DNA of 56,770 nucleotides. It comes from Wenyingzhuangia sp. (lineage in GTDB: Bacteria > Bacteroidota > Bacteroidia > Flavobacteriales > Flavobacteriaceae). The stretch lies in contig JAHDFK010000005.1 of assembly GCA_020628175.1 (NCBI GenBank), forward strand, positions 1 to 56,770, written 5' to 3'. The notes below the pieces were generated by a model that made no database searches, was not told the DNA's origin, and saw only the letters and a program-made list of their open reading frames with translations. Position 1 is the stretch's first letter. Each line of letters starts with the position of its first letter. The position numbers and the translations under genes were made by a program. Below are positions 26,297 through 35,465 of the stretch, one piece after another.

Positions 26297-28069
26297 ATGA
26301 GCATCCAAAACCATTTAGAAATTGCTGTTAAAAAAGCATTTGTAGAAATTTTTGAAACAGAAATACCAACCGTAGAATTTCAGGCTACTCGAAAAGAGTT
26401 CGAAGGAGATATTACAATTGTTGTATTTGCTTTTTTACGTTTCGTAAAAGGAAATCCTGTACAAATTGGAACTCAAATTGGAGAATATCTTAAAAACAAC
26501 ATTGATTTGGTTACCGATTTTAATGTTGTAAAAGGATTTTTAAATGTGTCTATCAACTCTAGTTTTTTCTTGAATAGTTTCTACGAAATTTATCAAACTA
26601 AAAATTACGGAATAGCAACTCCTAAGGCTAACGAAAAAGCTGTTATGGTTGAATATTCATCGCCAAACACCAACAAGCCTTTACATTTAGGGCATGTTAG
26701 AAACAATTTATTAGGATATTCTGTTGCCGAAGTAATTGCTGCCTCTGGAAAACAAGTATATAAAACACAAATTATTAACGATCGTGGTATTCATATTTGT
26801 AAAAGTATGCTGGCCTGGCAAAAGTTTGGTAACGGAGAAACTCCAGAAAACACTGGACTTAAAGGTGATAAATTAGTAGGTAACTACTATGTAGCTTTTG
26901 ATAAAGCTTACAAAGAAGAAATAAACACTTTGATTGCCGAAGGAAAAACCGAAGAAGAGGCAAAAAAACAAGCTCCTATTTTACTAGAAGCTCAAGACAT
27001 GCTAAGAAAATGGGAAGCTGGCGATAAAGAAGTAGTGGCACTTTGGAAAACCATGAACGAATGGGTGTACGAAGGTTTTAACAGCACTTACAAAGCTATG
27101 GGTGTTGATTTTGACAAGAACTACTACGAAAGTGAAACCTATTTACTAGGAAAAGACTGTGTTGAAAAAGGGATTAAAGACGGCGTTTTTTACAAAAAAG
27201 AAGATGGTTCTGTTTGGATAGATTTAACAGACGAAGGATTGGATGAAAAGCTAGTATTGCGTGGAGATGGTACATCGGTATACATTACACAAGATATTGG
27301 AACCGCCATACAACGTTTTCAAGAATTCGACATCAATGCGTTGACCTATACCGTAGGTAACGAGCAAGACTACCATTTTAAAGTTCTCTTTTTAATTTTA
27401 AAGAAATTAGGTTATTCTTGGGCAGAAAACATGTACCATTTATCATACGGAATGGTGGATTTACCATCAGGAAAAATGAAATCTAGAGAAGGAACTGTTG
27501 TAGATGCCGATGACTTAATGGCCGAAATGGTACGTACTGCCAAAGAGATATCGCAAGAATTAGGGAAACTAGAAGGATATTCAGACGAGCAAAAAGACAA
27601 ACTGTATACAATTATTGGTATGGGTGCTTTAAAATATTTTATTTTAAAAGTAGATCCTAAAAAACGTATTTTGTTTGATCCTAAAGAATCTATCGATTTT
27701 AACGGTAACACAGGTCCTTTTATTCAGTACACTTATGCTAGAATACAATCTATTTTAAGAAAAGCTGATTTTGATTACACGGCCACACAAGATGTAACTA
27801 TTTCTGAAAAAGAACTTTCTGTAATTAAAACTTTACAGCAATACCCAGAAACAATTCAGTTAGCAGCTAAAAACCATAGCCCTGCTATTATTGCAAATTA
27901 CACATACGACTTGGTAAAAGAGTACAATTCTTTTTATCAAAGCTCTTATATATTAGGTTGTGAGGAAGAAGCTTTAAAAATATTTAGAACTCAACTTTCT
28001 AGCAAAGTGGGAGAAACTATTAAATCTTCTTTTAACCTACTAGGTATTGATGTTCCTGAAAGAATGTAA
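26297..28069 (+). CDS. argS: Arginine--tRNA ligase
   Basis: A 590-residue class I synthetase charging tRNA-Arg. The HIGH-type motif reads HLGH in SPNTNKPLHLGHVRNN (about 127-135) and the KMSK-equivalent region is SGKMKSREGTVV (about 391-402). The N-terminal Add-1 domain and C-terminal anticodon-binding helical domain (DALR type, ending PERM) complete the usual length. It is monocistronic: own -7 element and own terminator. The tRNA-Arg(ACG) at 17981-18054 would be one of its substrates. Confidence 0.97.
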   Translation: MSIQNHLEIAVKKAFVEIFETEIPTVEFQATRKEFEGDITIVVFAFLRFVKGNPVQIGTQIGEYLKNNIDLVTDFNVVKGFLNVSINSSFFLNSFYEIYQTKNYGIATPKANEKAVMVEYSSPNTNKPLHLGHVRNNLLGYSVAEVIAASGKQVYKTQIINDRGIHICKSMLAWQKFGNGETPENTGLKGDKLVGNYYVAFDKAYKEEINTLIAEGKTEEEAKKQAPILLEAQDMLRKWEAGDKEVVALWKTMNEWVYEGFNSTYKAMGVDFDKNYYESETYLLGKDCVEKGIKDGVFYKKEDGSVWIDLTDEGLDEKLVLRGDGTSVYITQDIGTAIQRFQEFDINALTYTVGNEQDYHFKVLFLILKKLGYSWAENMYHLSYGMVDLPSGKMKSREGTVVDADDLMAEMVRTAKEISQELGKLEGYSDEQKDKLYTIIGMGALKYFILKVDPKKRILFDPKESIDFNGNTGPFIQYTYARIQSILRKADFDYTATQDVTISEKELSVIKTLQQYPETIQLAAKNHSPAIIANYTYDLVKEYNSFYQSSYILGCEEEALKIFRTQLSSKVGETIKSSFNLLGIDVPERM

Positions 28070-28092
28070 ACAAATTTAACAACATACAACTC

Positions 28093-28130
28093 AAAAGCCT
28101 CTTGCATAAATTAACGTAAGAGGCTTTTTT
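28093..28130 (+). terminator. Terminator of argS
   Basis: Stem AAAAGCCTCTT (28093-28103) with AAGAGGCTTTT (28118-28128) and a T-run. Confidence 0.85.
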
Positions 28131-28238
28131 AAATACATATGTTAAAAACGTCTTCCTATTTTTTTGTAAACTCTAAAAGAAACATTCTAATCCCTATATT
28201 TAGCAGTACATATAGTCCCCATCAAATTCCCCAAATAG

Positions 28239-28805
28239 ATGCATGTACTTTTAGAAAAATTTAAAATAGGTTTCGCGTATTTTTTAAGTAACAACTCCAT
28301 AGAGCATATCTTGTTTGCTTTTGTACTTCTATTACTTATCAATTTAAAAAATTGGTCTAAACTACTAAGTGCTATTACTTTTTTTACACTAGGTGTTTTA
28401 AGTATTTCTATAGTTACCAACTACAACATGGTAACCCTTTCTCACAAATACAATTCTCTATTAATTTTATCAACTTTAATTGTAGTACCTCTCTATAAAA
28501 TTTTAATAGACAAATACAATACAAGTACATTTTATCTATTCATTACATTTGCTTTAGGAGCCATTCATGGTTTAACAACACAAGGAAATGTAGTTTTTAA
28601 TTTTGGTGAAAACACCTCTTTTTTAAACCTATTTTTATACCACGTAGGTGTAGAAGTTGCGATGATGGTAATTAGCTTACTAGCTGCTGGTACAGTAATA
28701 CTGGTTTCTTTTATTGCTAAGGTGTCACAAAAAAATACGGAAAGTATTTTTAATACTTTTTGCTTGTTATATGGTGCTTTTTATTTGATTCAGTATTTTA
28801 TCTAA
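28239..28805 (+). CDS. HupE/UreJ-like membrane protein
   Basis: A 188-residue protein with about six membrane helices. Three positions recall HupE/UreJ: IEHILFAF near the N-terminus (family: HI..G.DH), ALGAIHGL (family: HGLGFA) and YHVGVEVAMM (family: FN.GVE..Q). The metal-type His/Asp pattern is weaker than in true nickel/cobalt permeases, so it may be a distant member with a different role. It lies between argS and the convergent DUF721-recF pair. Function is uncertain. Confidence 0.6.
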   Translation: MHVLLEKFKIGFAYFLSNNSIEHILFAFVLLLLINLKNWSKLLSAITFFTLGVLSISIVTNYNMVTLSHKYNSLLILSTLIVVPLYKILIDKYNTSTFYLFITFALGAIHGLTTQGNVVFNFGENTSFLNLFLYHVGVEVAMMVISLLAAGTVILVSFIAKVSQKNTESIFNTFCLLYGAFYLIQYFI

Positions 28806-28827
28806 ACACTATGTATAGTAGTATACT

Positions 28828-29148
28828 TTAATTTAAAATCACTTTTTTGATAATCGAATCACCAAGCGCTTCGTTCATCATGTCTACAATTTTTTCTTTA
28901 CCATAACTCAATTCTGTTCGTAAAGCAGCAGACGAAATTTTCACAATCAACGTCCCTCCTTTTAACGTTATTTTTTCGGTATACGATTTTACTCCAGGTC
29001 CCATTAACTTTACCCATTCTTCTTCTACAGATATTTTTTGAAAACCTTTTTCTAAATTATTCGCTTTGATAAACAACTGCATCAAATCACTTACCTGATT
29101 TGATTCGCTTTGTCTTACCGTTCGAGCATCTACTTTTTTCTTTGCCAT
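28828..29148 (-). CDS. DUF721 (DciA-like) protein
   Basis: A 106-residue protein with the DUF721 pattern (SDLMQLFIKAN; EEEWVKLMGPGV; TLIVKISSAALRTEL). DciA members load the replicative helicase; small stand-alone DUF721 proteins next to recF are common in Bacteroidota. The gene overlaps the recF stop by one base (TAATG), so it is translated together with RecF. The link to replication or repair is by family and position. Confidence 0.85.
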   Translation of the reverse strand: MAKKKVDARTVRQSESNQVSDLMQLFIKANNLEKGFQKISVEEEWVKLMGPGVKSYTEKITLKGGTLIVKISSAALRTELSYGKEKIVDMMNEALGDSIIKKVILN

Positions 29149-30230
29149 TATAAATGAAATATTTTATAAGGTTGTGCTGTTTTCTTTACTACAGATTCAG
29201 TTCTATCGCTATGAGTATCTGTTATAAAAATCTGACCAAAATGATCTTTATTTACTAAATTAATTACCTGCGTTACTCTATTTTCATCCAACTTGTCAAA
29301 AATATCATCAAATAAAAGGATTGGTTTTTTACCTGTTAGCTGTTTCATAAACTCAAACTGAGCTAACTTTAACGCAATTAAAAAAGATTTTTGCTGTCCT
29401 TGTGATCCAAATTTTTTAATTGGATAACCGTTTAATTCAAACTGTAAATCATCTTTATGAATTCCTACAGATGTATATTGCAAGACTCTATCTTTTGCTA
29501 AATTTTCTTCGAAAAGTATTAATAAAGACGTATCGTTTAATTGCGTTTTGTAATGCAGTTTTACTTCTTCGGATGAGTTACTTATTTCCTGATAACAAGC
29601 ATTAAAAATAGGTTCAAACTCATTTAAAAACCATCGTCGTTTCTCGTATATATAACTACTTAGTTCCGAAAGCTGTTCATTATAAACACTCAAATTCAAA
29701 GCATCAAAAGTTCTGTTTGCCGCAAAATACTTTAACAGTGCGTTACGTTGCGTTAATACCTTATTGTAGTTTACCAACTTCTTTAAATACAACCTATCTT
29801 GTTGAGATATAACACCATCCATAAATTTTCGTCGCGTATCACTTCCCTCTACAATCAAATCTCTATCAGAAGGCGAAATAATTACTAATGGGAAATTCCC
29901 TATGTGATCCGAAAACTTTTCATAAGCCTTTCCGTTACGCTTTACTACTTTTTTGGTTCCCTTTTTTAAACTACATATAATTTTTTCTGTACGCTTATCT
30001 TCTACCAAATAATCACCTTCTACAATAAAAAAATCTTCGCCATGTTTGATGTTTTGAGTTGCTACAGCATTAAAATAACTCTTGGTGTACGACAAATAAT
30101 AAATAGCATCTAACACATTGGTTTTACCAACACCATTGTTCCCAACAAAGCAGTTAATCTTGGCATCAAAATCAAATAATTCTGATGTAATATTTTTATA
30201 ATTTACTAAGGATAATTTTTTAAGATGCAT
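29148..30230 (-). CDS. recF: DNA replication and repair protein RecF
   Basis: A 360-residue SMC-like ATPase that helps load RecA at gaps. The Walker A motif is GNNGVGKTN (about 29-37), the signature is [18 protein letters not shown] (about 270-287) and Walker B/D-loop is [14 protein letters not shown] (about 311-324). Length is normal. It is first of the minus-strand pair with DUF721 and divergent from the TPR-ribH pair. Confidence 0.95.
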   Translation of the reverse strand: MHLKKLSLVNYKNITSELFDFDAKINCFVGNNGVGKTNVLDAIYYLSYTKSYFNAVATQNIKHGEDFFIVEGDYLVEDKRTEKIICSLKKGTKKVVKRNGKAYEKFSDHIGNFPLVIISPSDRDLIVEGSDTRRKFMDGVISQQDRLYLKKLVNYNKVLTQRNALLKYFAANRTFDALNLSVYNEQLSELSSYIYEKRRWFLNEFEPIFNACYQEISNSSEEVKLHYKTQLNDTSLLILFEENLAKDRVLQYTSVGIHKDDLQFELNGYPIKKFGSQGQQKSFLIALKLAQFEFMKQLTGKKPILLFDDIFDKLDENRVTQVINLVNKDHFGQIFITDTHSDRTESVVKKTAQPYKIFHL

Positions 30231-30291
30231 GTTACAAACAGTCTGTTAAAAAGGATTTGCAATTTATCATTTTTTTGGGGATTAGTCTATT

Positions 30292-30320
30292 TTGATATTC
30301 GATTAAAAAAACTATTTTTG
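30292..30320 (+). promoter_or_regulatory. Promoter of the TPR protein-ribH transcript
   Basis: TTG (30292-30294), 18-bp spacer, TATTTTTG (30313-30320): a consensus Bacteroidota promoter 45 bp before the ATG. Confidence 0.7.
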
Positions 30321-30364
30321 TTGCACTTACATTAAAAATTAATCTTAAAAGAAGAACTTAATAC

Positions 30365-31144
30365 ATGGCAACATACCAAAAACGAGGATATAAAAAATCT
30401 GTAGAAATAGAAGAAGAGGAAGTTATTGTTGATGAACTAGGTACGGTTGAAGAAAGTACGACTGCCGAAGTATTTAATACACTAGACGAAACAGCTAACA
30501 AATCTGAAAAATGGATTGAAGAAAACAGCAAGCCCTTATTAATAGGATTGGTTGCGGCAGTAGTTCTTATTTTTGGATACATGGGATATTCGCAATTAAT
30601 TGTAGCCCCTAAAGAAAAGAAAGCAGCAAACGCATTGGTATTTGCTAAAAAAGAGTTTACAAAAGCAACAAACAGTGGTGATTTAGAAGTTTTTAAAACC
30701 GCTTTAAATGGTGCTGATGGTAATTTTGGGTTGAATGATATTATAGACAACTACGGAAGTACTGATGCTGGAAACTTAGCAAAATACTACGCAGGTATTT
30801 CATACTTAAACCTAAAAGAATACGACATTGCAATTGACAAATTAAAAGATGTTTCTACAGAAGATGATTTGTTAAATACTGTTATTAAAGGAAGTATTGG
30901 AGATGCTTACTTAGCTAAAAATGAAACTGGAGATGCTTTAGATTATTTTACAGATGCTGCTGAAGCAACAAAAAATAATGCTGTTGCTCCTGTATACTTA
31001 TTAAAAGCTGGTAAACTAGCTTTAGCAACTAATAATACTAGCAAAGCGCAAGAGTTTTTCGAAACTATCAAAAATGATTTTCCAAAATCTACGCAAGCTG
31101 GAAATATAGATTTATACATCAACCAAGCTAAATACGCTAACTAA
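30365..31144 (+). CDS. Membrane-anchored tetratricopeptide protein (YfgM-like)
   Basis: A 259-residue protein: an acidic cytoplasmic N-terminus (about 1-55), one membrane helix (about 57-76, LLIGLVAAVVLIFGYMGY) and a periplasmic helical part with TPR-like repeats (GNLAKYYAGISYLNLKEYD, GDAYLAKNETGDALDYF). The layout resembles YfgM, a SecYEG-associated chaperone in proteobacteria. It overlaps ribH by one base (TAATG), a link frequent in Bacteroidota but without an evident reason. A role in envelope protein folding is an inference. Confidence 0.7.
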   Translation: MATYQKRGYKKSVEIEEEEVIVDELGTVEESTTAEVFNTLDETANKSEKWIEENSKPLLIGLVAAVVLIFGYMGYSQLIVAPKEKKAANALVFAKKEFTKATNSGDLEVFKTALNGADGNFGLNDIIDNYGSTDAGNLAKYYAGISYLNLKEYDIAIDKLKDVSTEDDLLNTVIKGSIGDAYLAKNETGDALDYFTDAAEATKNNAVAPVYLLKAGKLALATNNTSKAQEFFETIKNDFPKSTQAGNIDLYINQAKYAN

Positions 31145-31623
31145 TGGCTACAACAGACTTATCTGCATACGATAAAGAAAGTTTACCCAATGTAAAAGGA
31201 TACCGTTTTGGAATTGTTACATCGGAATGGAATCCTGAAATTACAGAAAACTTAACGTTAGGAGCTATAGATACATTATTAGACAATGGTGTTGCTCAAG
31301 AAGATATTATTACATGGAAAGTACCTGGTAGTTTTGAGTTAATTTACGGTTGTAAAAAAATGTTAGAAAGCAAAAATGTAGATGCCATTATTGCGATTGG
31401 AAATGTAATACAAGGAGAAACAAAACATTTCGATTTTGTTTGTGAAGGTGTTACACAAGGTATTAAAGACCTTAACATACAGTACAATACACCTACTATA
31501 TTTTGTGTTTTAACAGACAATACAAAACAACAATCTTTAGACCGATCTGGAGGTAAATTAGGTAACAAAGGAATAGAATGTGCTGTGGCTGCTATTAAAA
31601 TGGCTGCCTTAAACAAGCGCTAA
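31144..31623 (+). CDS. ribH: 6,7-dimethyl-8-ribityllumazine synthase
   Basis: A 159-residue enzyme for the penultimate step of riboflavin synthesis. Family segments: FGIVTSEWNPEIT (about 22-34), VPGSFELIYGCK (about 59-70), AIGNVIQGETKHFDFVCE (about 83-100) with the catalytic His. It forms icosahedral or pentameric assemblies in other bacteria. No other rib genes are nearby. Ends before a hairpin that also carries the next gene's promoter motif. Confidence 0.96.
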   Translation: MATTDLSAYDKESLPNVKGYRFGIVTSEWNPEITENLTLGAIDTLLDNGVAQEDIITWKVPGSFELIYGCKKMLESKNVDAIIAIGNVIQGETKHFDFVCEGVTQGIKDLNIQYNTPTIFCVLTDNTKQQSLDRSGGKLGNKGIECAVAAIKMAALNKR

Positions 31624-31640
31624 TACTTACACAAATACAA

Positions 31641-31687
31641 AAAACATTATTGTCGAATTTTTCGTAAATTTGACAATAATGTTTTTT
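31641..31687 (+). terminator. ribH terminator with a promoter motif in its loop
   Basis: A 14-bp perfect stem (31641-31654 with 31672-31685) followed by T-rich DNA. The loop contains TAAATTTG (31665-31672), a -7 consensus for the gene starting at 31699. Confidence 0.7.
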
Positions 31688-31698
31688 CTTTTACTACT

Positions 31699-31989
31699 AT
31701 GTTCAAAACACCGTTTAAGCCAACTGGCCATTACGTATTTAACTACAAACCTCGCTATTACGACGAGCGTAAAGAACGTTTAGAAGCTTTAGAACAAAGG
31801 TATCAAAACGAAAAAGCGGAACATATAGAAAATGAAGATGGTGAATATGTTGTTACCCTAACAAAAAACAACTTAAAAAACGAATGGTCTAGATCTAGAT
31901 CTAACGCTAGCTCCGATTACAAGTCTACCTACAGACTTGCTATTATTATTGCAATACTTGTAGGTATTGCTATGTTTATTTTACGATAA
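31699..31989 (+). CDS. Small tail-anchored membrane protein
   Basis: A 96-residue protein. The N-terminal 75 residues are charged and probably helical (YYDERKERLEALEQRYQ); residues about 76-95 form one C-terminal membrane helix (YRLAIIIAILVGIAMFIL). Homologues beside ribH in flavobacteria are sometimes called riboflavin synthase subunit beta, which looks like an error carried from the neighbour. Function unknown. It ends 13 bp before mutL on the same strand. Confidence 0.7.
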   Translation: MFKTPFKPTGHYVFNYKPRYYDERKERLEALEQRYQNEKAEHIENEDGEYVVTLTKNNLKNEWSRSRSNASSDYKSTYRLAIIIAILVGIAMFILR

Positions 31990-32002
31990 TCCCCGATATT
32001 TA

Positions 32003-33901
32003 ATGTCTGACATTATACAACTCCTACCCGACCATGTTGCCAATCAAATAGCTGCTGGTGAGGTAGTGCAAAGACCCGCTTCTGTAGTAAAAGAACTTTT
32101 AGAAAATGCTATAGATGCCGGTGCCAAACATATACGTTTAATTCTTAAAGATGCTGGTAAAACCTTAATTCAAGTAATTGATGATGGTTCGGGAATGTCT
32201 GAAACAGACGCACGTTTGTGTTTTGAAAGACATGCTACTTCTAAAATTAGAGAAGCTGAAGATTTATTTAATTTAAACACCAAAGGTTTTAGAGGCGAAG
32301 CCATGGCCTCAATTGCTGCAATTGCTCAAGTAGAACTTAAAACAAAACTTGAGGGAGATGAACTAGGTACGAGTATTGTTATTGAAGGAAGTAAAATTAC
32401 CAATCAAGAAATTACGACGACGCCAACAGGAACAAATACAGCCGTTAAAAATTTATTTTTTAACATTCCTGCCCGACGAAATTTTTTAAAATCTAACGCA
32501 GTAGAAACAAGACATATTATTGATGAATTTCAACGTGTTGCACTTGTACATAACGATATTCATTTTATCTTAAACCATAACAATTCAGAAATTTTTAATT
32601 TACCTAGTGGTAATGTAAGACAACGTGTTGTTAACATTTTTGGAAATAAAACCAACGAACGTCTTATTCCGATTTTCGAAGACACCGATGTTTTAACCTT
32701 AGAAGGTTTTATAATAAAACCTGAATTTTCGAAAAAGAAACGCGGTGAACAGTTTTTTTTCGTAAACGACCGATTTATCAAGAGTCCTTATCTACATCAT
32801 GCTATAAGTGCCGCTTTTGATGGACTTATTGAAAGAGGTACGCATCCGGGTTATTTTTTATATTTAAGAGTACCCACAAATACAATCGATATTAATATTC
32901 ACCCTACAAAAACAGAGGTAAAATTTGATAACGAAAAAATATTGTACGAAATTATAAGAGCAGCTGTAAAACACAGTTTAGGACAATTTAACGCTGTGCC
33001 CTCTTTAGATTTTACAAAAGATAAAAATTTAGAAACACCATATAGCTATAAAAACAAAACGGTTGTAGAGCCTAAAATACAGGTAGATCCTAGTTTTAAT
33101 CCTTTTAAATCTGATTCTAACTTTAACCCTTTTGATCCTGTTGTTAGTTCTACCGAAAAAGTTACGAGCACAACAAACCAAAACTCTAAAATCAGCAACT
33201 CGAAAACTTATATACCAAAAAAAAAGGAATCCGATTGGGAAGCACTTTACAATGGTATAGAATCCATTGCTAATAAAGAAATTAAGCAAGATAAATTAGC
33301 CCCTCAGTTGTTCGAGACTAAGGAAACCAAATTGGTTAAAGATACATTTCAAATACAAAACAAGTACATTCTTTGTAATTTAAGTAATGGTACATTTTTA
33401 GTACACCAGCATTTAGCGCACCAAAGAGTACTTTACGAAAACTTTTTAGAAAACATTACTGTAAAAGAAGCATCTAGTCAACAACTGTTATTTCCTATTA
33501 CAATTAATTACAGTGCGCAAGAAATTCATATTTTACAAAATATTAAAGATGAACTAGAAAGCACTGGTTTTATGTTTGATGAAATATCTAGTAAAAATGT
33601 AATTGTAACAGGGATACCTACGACTATAAGCGAAAGTAAAATTAGTATTGTTTTTGAACAATTGATCGAAGATTTTCAGGAAGATATACAAGAAAACAGC
33701 TTTAGCCAACTAGACATGATTGCTAAATCGTTAGCAAAAACGTTAGCTATTAAAACAGGTACGAAATTAAACGAGCTAGAAAGAGAAGCGCTTGTTGGCG
33801 ATTTATTTAATTGTAAAGAGGCTAATATTTCTCCTTTTAGAAAAAAGATTTACACCAACATAACCAACAAAAAATTGGACGTGTTATTTAATTTAGATTG
33901 A
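32003..33901 (+). CDS. mutL: DNA mismatch repair protein MutL
   Basis: A 632-residue GHKL ATPase. The ATPase motifs are present: NQIAAGEVVQRPASVVKELL and ENAIDAGA, DDGSGM, GFRGEA. Residues about 340-450 are a low-complexity linker (Asn, Ser, Lys). The C-terminal dimer domain carries HQHLAHQRVLYE at 468-479 where endonuclease-type MutL has DQHA(x)2E(x)4E, so the metal-binding Asp and Glu are changed. The start at 32003 gives the conserved MSDIIQLLP; an upstream ATG at 31967 lies inside the preceding gene. The rhomboid gene starts 1 bp after its stop. Confidence 0.95.
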   Translation: MSDIIQLLPDHVANQIAAGEVVQRPASVVKELLENAIDAGAKHIRLILKDAGKTLIQVIDDGSGMSETDARLCFERHATSKIREAEDLFNLNTKGFRGEAMASIAAIAQVELKTKLEGDELGTSIVIEGSKITNQEITTTPTGTNTAVKNLFFNIPARRNFLKSNAVETRHIIDEFQRVALVHNDIHFILNHNNSEIFNLPSGNVRQRVVNIFGNKTNERLIPIFEDTDVLTLEGFIIKPEFSKKKRGEQFFFVNDRFIKSPYLHHAISAAFDGLIERGTHPGYFLYLRVPTNTIDINIHPTKTEVKFDNEKILYEIIRAAVKHSLGQFNAVPSLDFTKDKNLETPYSYKNKTVVEPKIQVDPSFNPFKSDSNFNPFDPVVSSTEKVTSTTNQNSKISNSKTYIPKKKESDWEALYNGIESIANKEIKQDKLAPQLFETKETKLVKDTFQIQNKYILCNLSNGTFLVHQHLAHQRVLYENFLENITVKEASSQQLLFPITINYSAQEIHILQNIKDELESTGFMFDEISSKNVIVTGIPTTISESKISIVFEQLIEDFQEDIQENSFSQLDMIAKSLAKTLAIKTGTKLNELEREALVGDLFNCKEANISPFRKKIYTNITNKKLDVLFNLD

Positions 33902-33902
33902 T

Positions 33903-34625
33903 ATGCTGAATAGAATACCCGACATTATAAAACACATTATTATTATCAATATTTTGTTTTTTGTAGCCAAACTAGGTTTAAAAAATATAAATATTGATGG
34001 ATTGTTTAACTTACATTATTTCGAAAATCCAAACTTTCGGTACTGGCAAGTAGTTACCAATACTTTTATGCATGCCGATTTTATGCATTTATTATTTAAT
34101 ATGATCGGACTGTACTTTTTTGGAAGCCCACTCGTACAGTTATGGGGTAAAAACAAATTTTTATTCTTTTACTTTTCTGCGGGTATTGGTGCTAGTTTAA
34201 TTTACATGCTCGAAAGACAATTTGAGTTTCATAATGCTTTAAGCGTACTCCAAACTATGGGAGGAAGCAAACAAGAAGTTTACGACCTATTTAATAGTAC
34301 TAAAATTTATGCCGATCAAAATTTACAAACCGCAAATAGTATTTACAATATGCGTCTCTTAGGTGCATCTGGTGCAGTATTTGGATTGTTAGCTGCTTTT
34401 GGTTTAAATTTTCCAGACACAAAAATGTTTCTAATTTTTTTACCAATTCCAATTGCTGCTAAATACTTTATTCCTGTTATGGTACTTGCCGATTTGTTTT
34501 CGGGTATTACAGGACAACCTATTTTGAGTCCGGTAAATACTGCGTATTTTGCACATGTTGCTGGAGCTATAATTGGTTTGATTATTGCTTTAATTTGGAA
34601 AAAAAATCAATTTAGGTTTCAGTAA
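33903..34625 (+). CDS. Rhomboid-family intramembrane serine protease
   Basis: A 240-residue protein with six or more helices. The catalytic Ser is in GASGAVFG (about 153-160) and the His in AHVAGAIIG (about 222-230); the L1/TM2 region has HADFMHLLFNMIGLYFFG with the conserved HxxxN. It cleaves membrane proteins in the bilayer. A second rhomboid starts 1 bp after its stop. An insertion of about 45 residues before GASG (LSVLQTMGGSKQ and following) is longer than usual. Confidence 0.92.
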   Translation: MLNRIPDIIKHIIIINILFFVAKLGLKNINIDGLFNLHYFENPNFRYWQVVTNTFMHADFMHLLFNMIGLYFFGSPLVQLWGKNKFLFFYFSAGIGASLIYMLERQFEFHNALSVLQTMGGSKQEVYDLFNSTKIYADQNLQTANSIYNMRLLGASGAVFGLLAAFGLNFPDTKMFLIFLPIPIAAKYFIPVMVLADLFSGITGQPILSPVNTAYFAHVAGAIIGLIIALIWKKNQFRFQ

Positions 34626-34626
34626 T

Positions 34627-35463
34627 ATGCAACAAATTTTAACACAATTAAAACATAAATACCAAACAGGTACCGTTGTAGAAAAACTTATATTCATCAA
34701 TATACTTGTGTTTATACTTACCTACTTTATTGGAGGTATTGGTGCTTTATACAATAGTTCTCAAAATTTTATATATTACTGGTTTTCGTTACCTGCCAAT
34801 ATTTATAGTTTTTTTAACAAACCTTGGACCATTTTAACCTATGGTTTTTTACATGCTGGTTTTCCTCATTTGTTATTTAACTTAATTACACTCTACTATA
34901 TAGGTAATCTATTTATCGATTATTTTATCCCTAAAAAACTACTTACATTTTATTTAATGGGTACTATTTTAGGAGGATGTATTTATTTAGTGAGCTATAG
35001 CTATTTTCCAGCTTTACAACTCAAAAACCCAACCCTTGTAGGTGCTTCTGCAGGAATTATGGCCATCGTTATAGGATTAACCACGCATATACCTAATTAT
35101 GAATTAAAATTTAGATTTATAGGCTATGTGAAACTTTTGTATATAGGCTTAATTTTTATTGCCTGGGATTTAATTAATTTAGGAAGCAATAATACTGGAG
35201 GTCATATAGCCCATTTCGGAGGTGCTTTGTATGGATTTTTAGCAGTGTACTATAAAGATAGCTTTAAAATAAAACCTAAAAAACGTACCCCAAAAAGTCC
35301 TTTAAAAACAAGCTATAAGGCTACTCAAAAAAAAGAAAGCCCAACAAACTCTAAAACTACTCAACAACAAATAGATGCTATTTTAGATAAAATTAGTAAA
35401 TCAGGTTACGATTCGTTATCAAAAACAGAAAAAGACTTTTTATTCCAACAAGGAAAGAAATAA
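34627..35463 (+). CDS. Second rhomboid-family protease with a cytoplasmic tail
   Basis: A 278-residue rhomboid with catalytic Ser in GASAGIMA (about 139-146), His in AHFGGALYG (about 196-204) and HAGFPHLLFN upstream. After the last helix comes a Lys/Thr/Ser-rich stretch (about 215-245) and a short acidic helix (QQQIDAILDKISKSGYDSL), a motif seen at the end of several Bacteroidota rhomboids. Together with the preceding gene it forms a tandem pair within the mutL transcript. Confidence 0.9.
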   Translation: MQQILTQLKHKYQTGTVVEKLIFINILVFILTYFIGGIGALYNSSQNFIYYWFSLPANIYSFFNKPWTILTYGFLHAGFPHLLFNLITLYYIGNLFIDYFIPKKLLTFYLMGTILGGCIYLVSYSYFPALQLKNPTLVGASAGIMAIVIGLTTHIPNYELKFRFIGYVKLLYIGLIFIAWDLINLGSNNTGGHIAHFGGALYGFLAVYYKDSFKIKPKKRTPKSPLKTSYKATQKKESPTNSKTTQQQIDAILDKISKSGYDSLSKTEKDFLFQQGKK

Positions 35464-35465
35464 CT

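Noticed and set aside
30231..31143. Riboswitch for the riboflavin gene ribH
   Set aside because: No FMN riboswitch-like conserved helices upstream; ribH is translated behind a TPR gene with an ordinary promoter.
31967..32002. Upstream ATG extension of mutL
   Set aside because: The extension lies within the preceding gene and precedes the conserved MutL start MSDIIQLLP.
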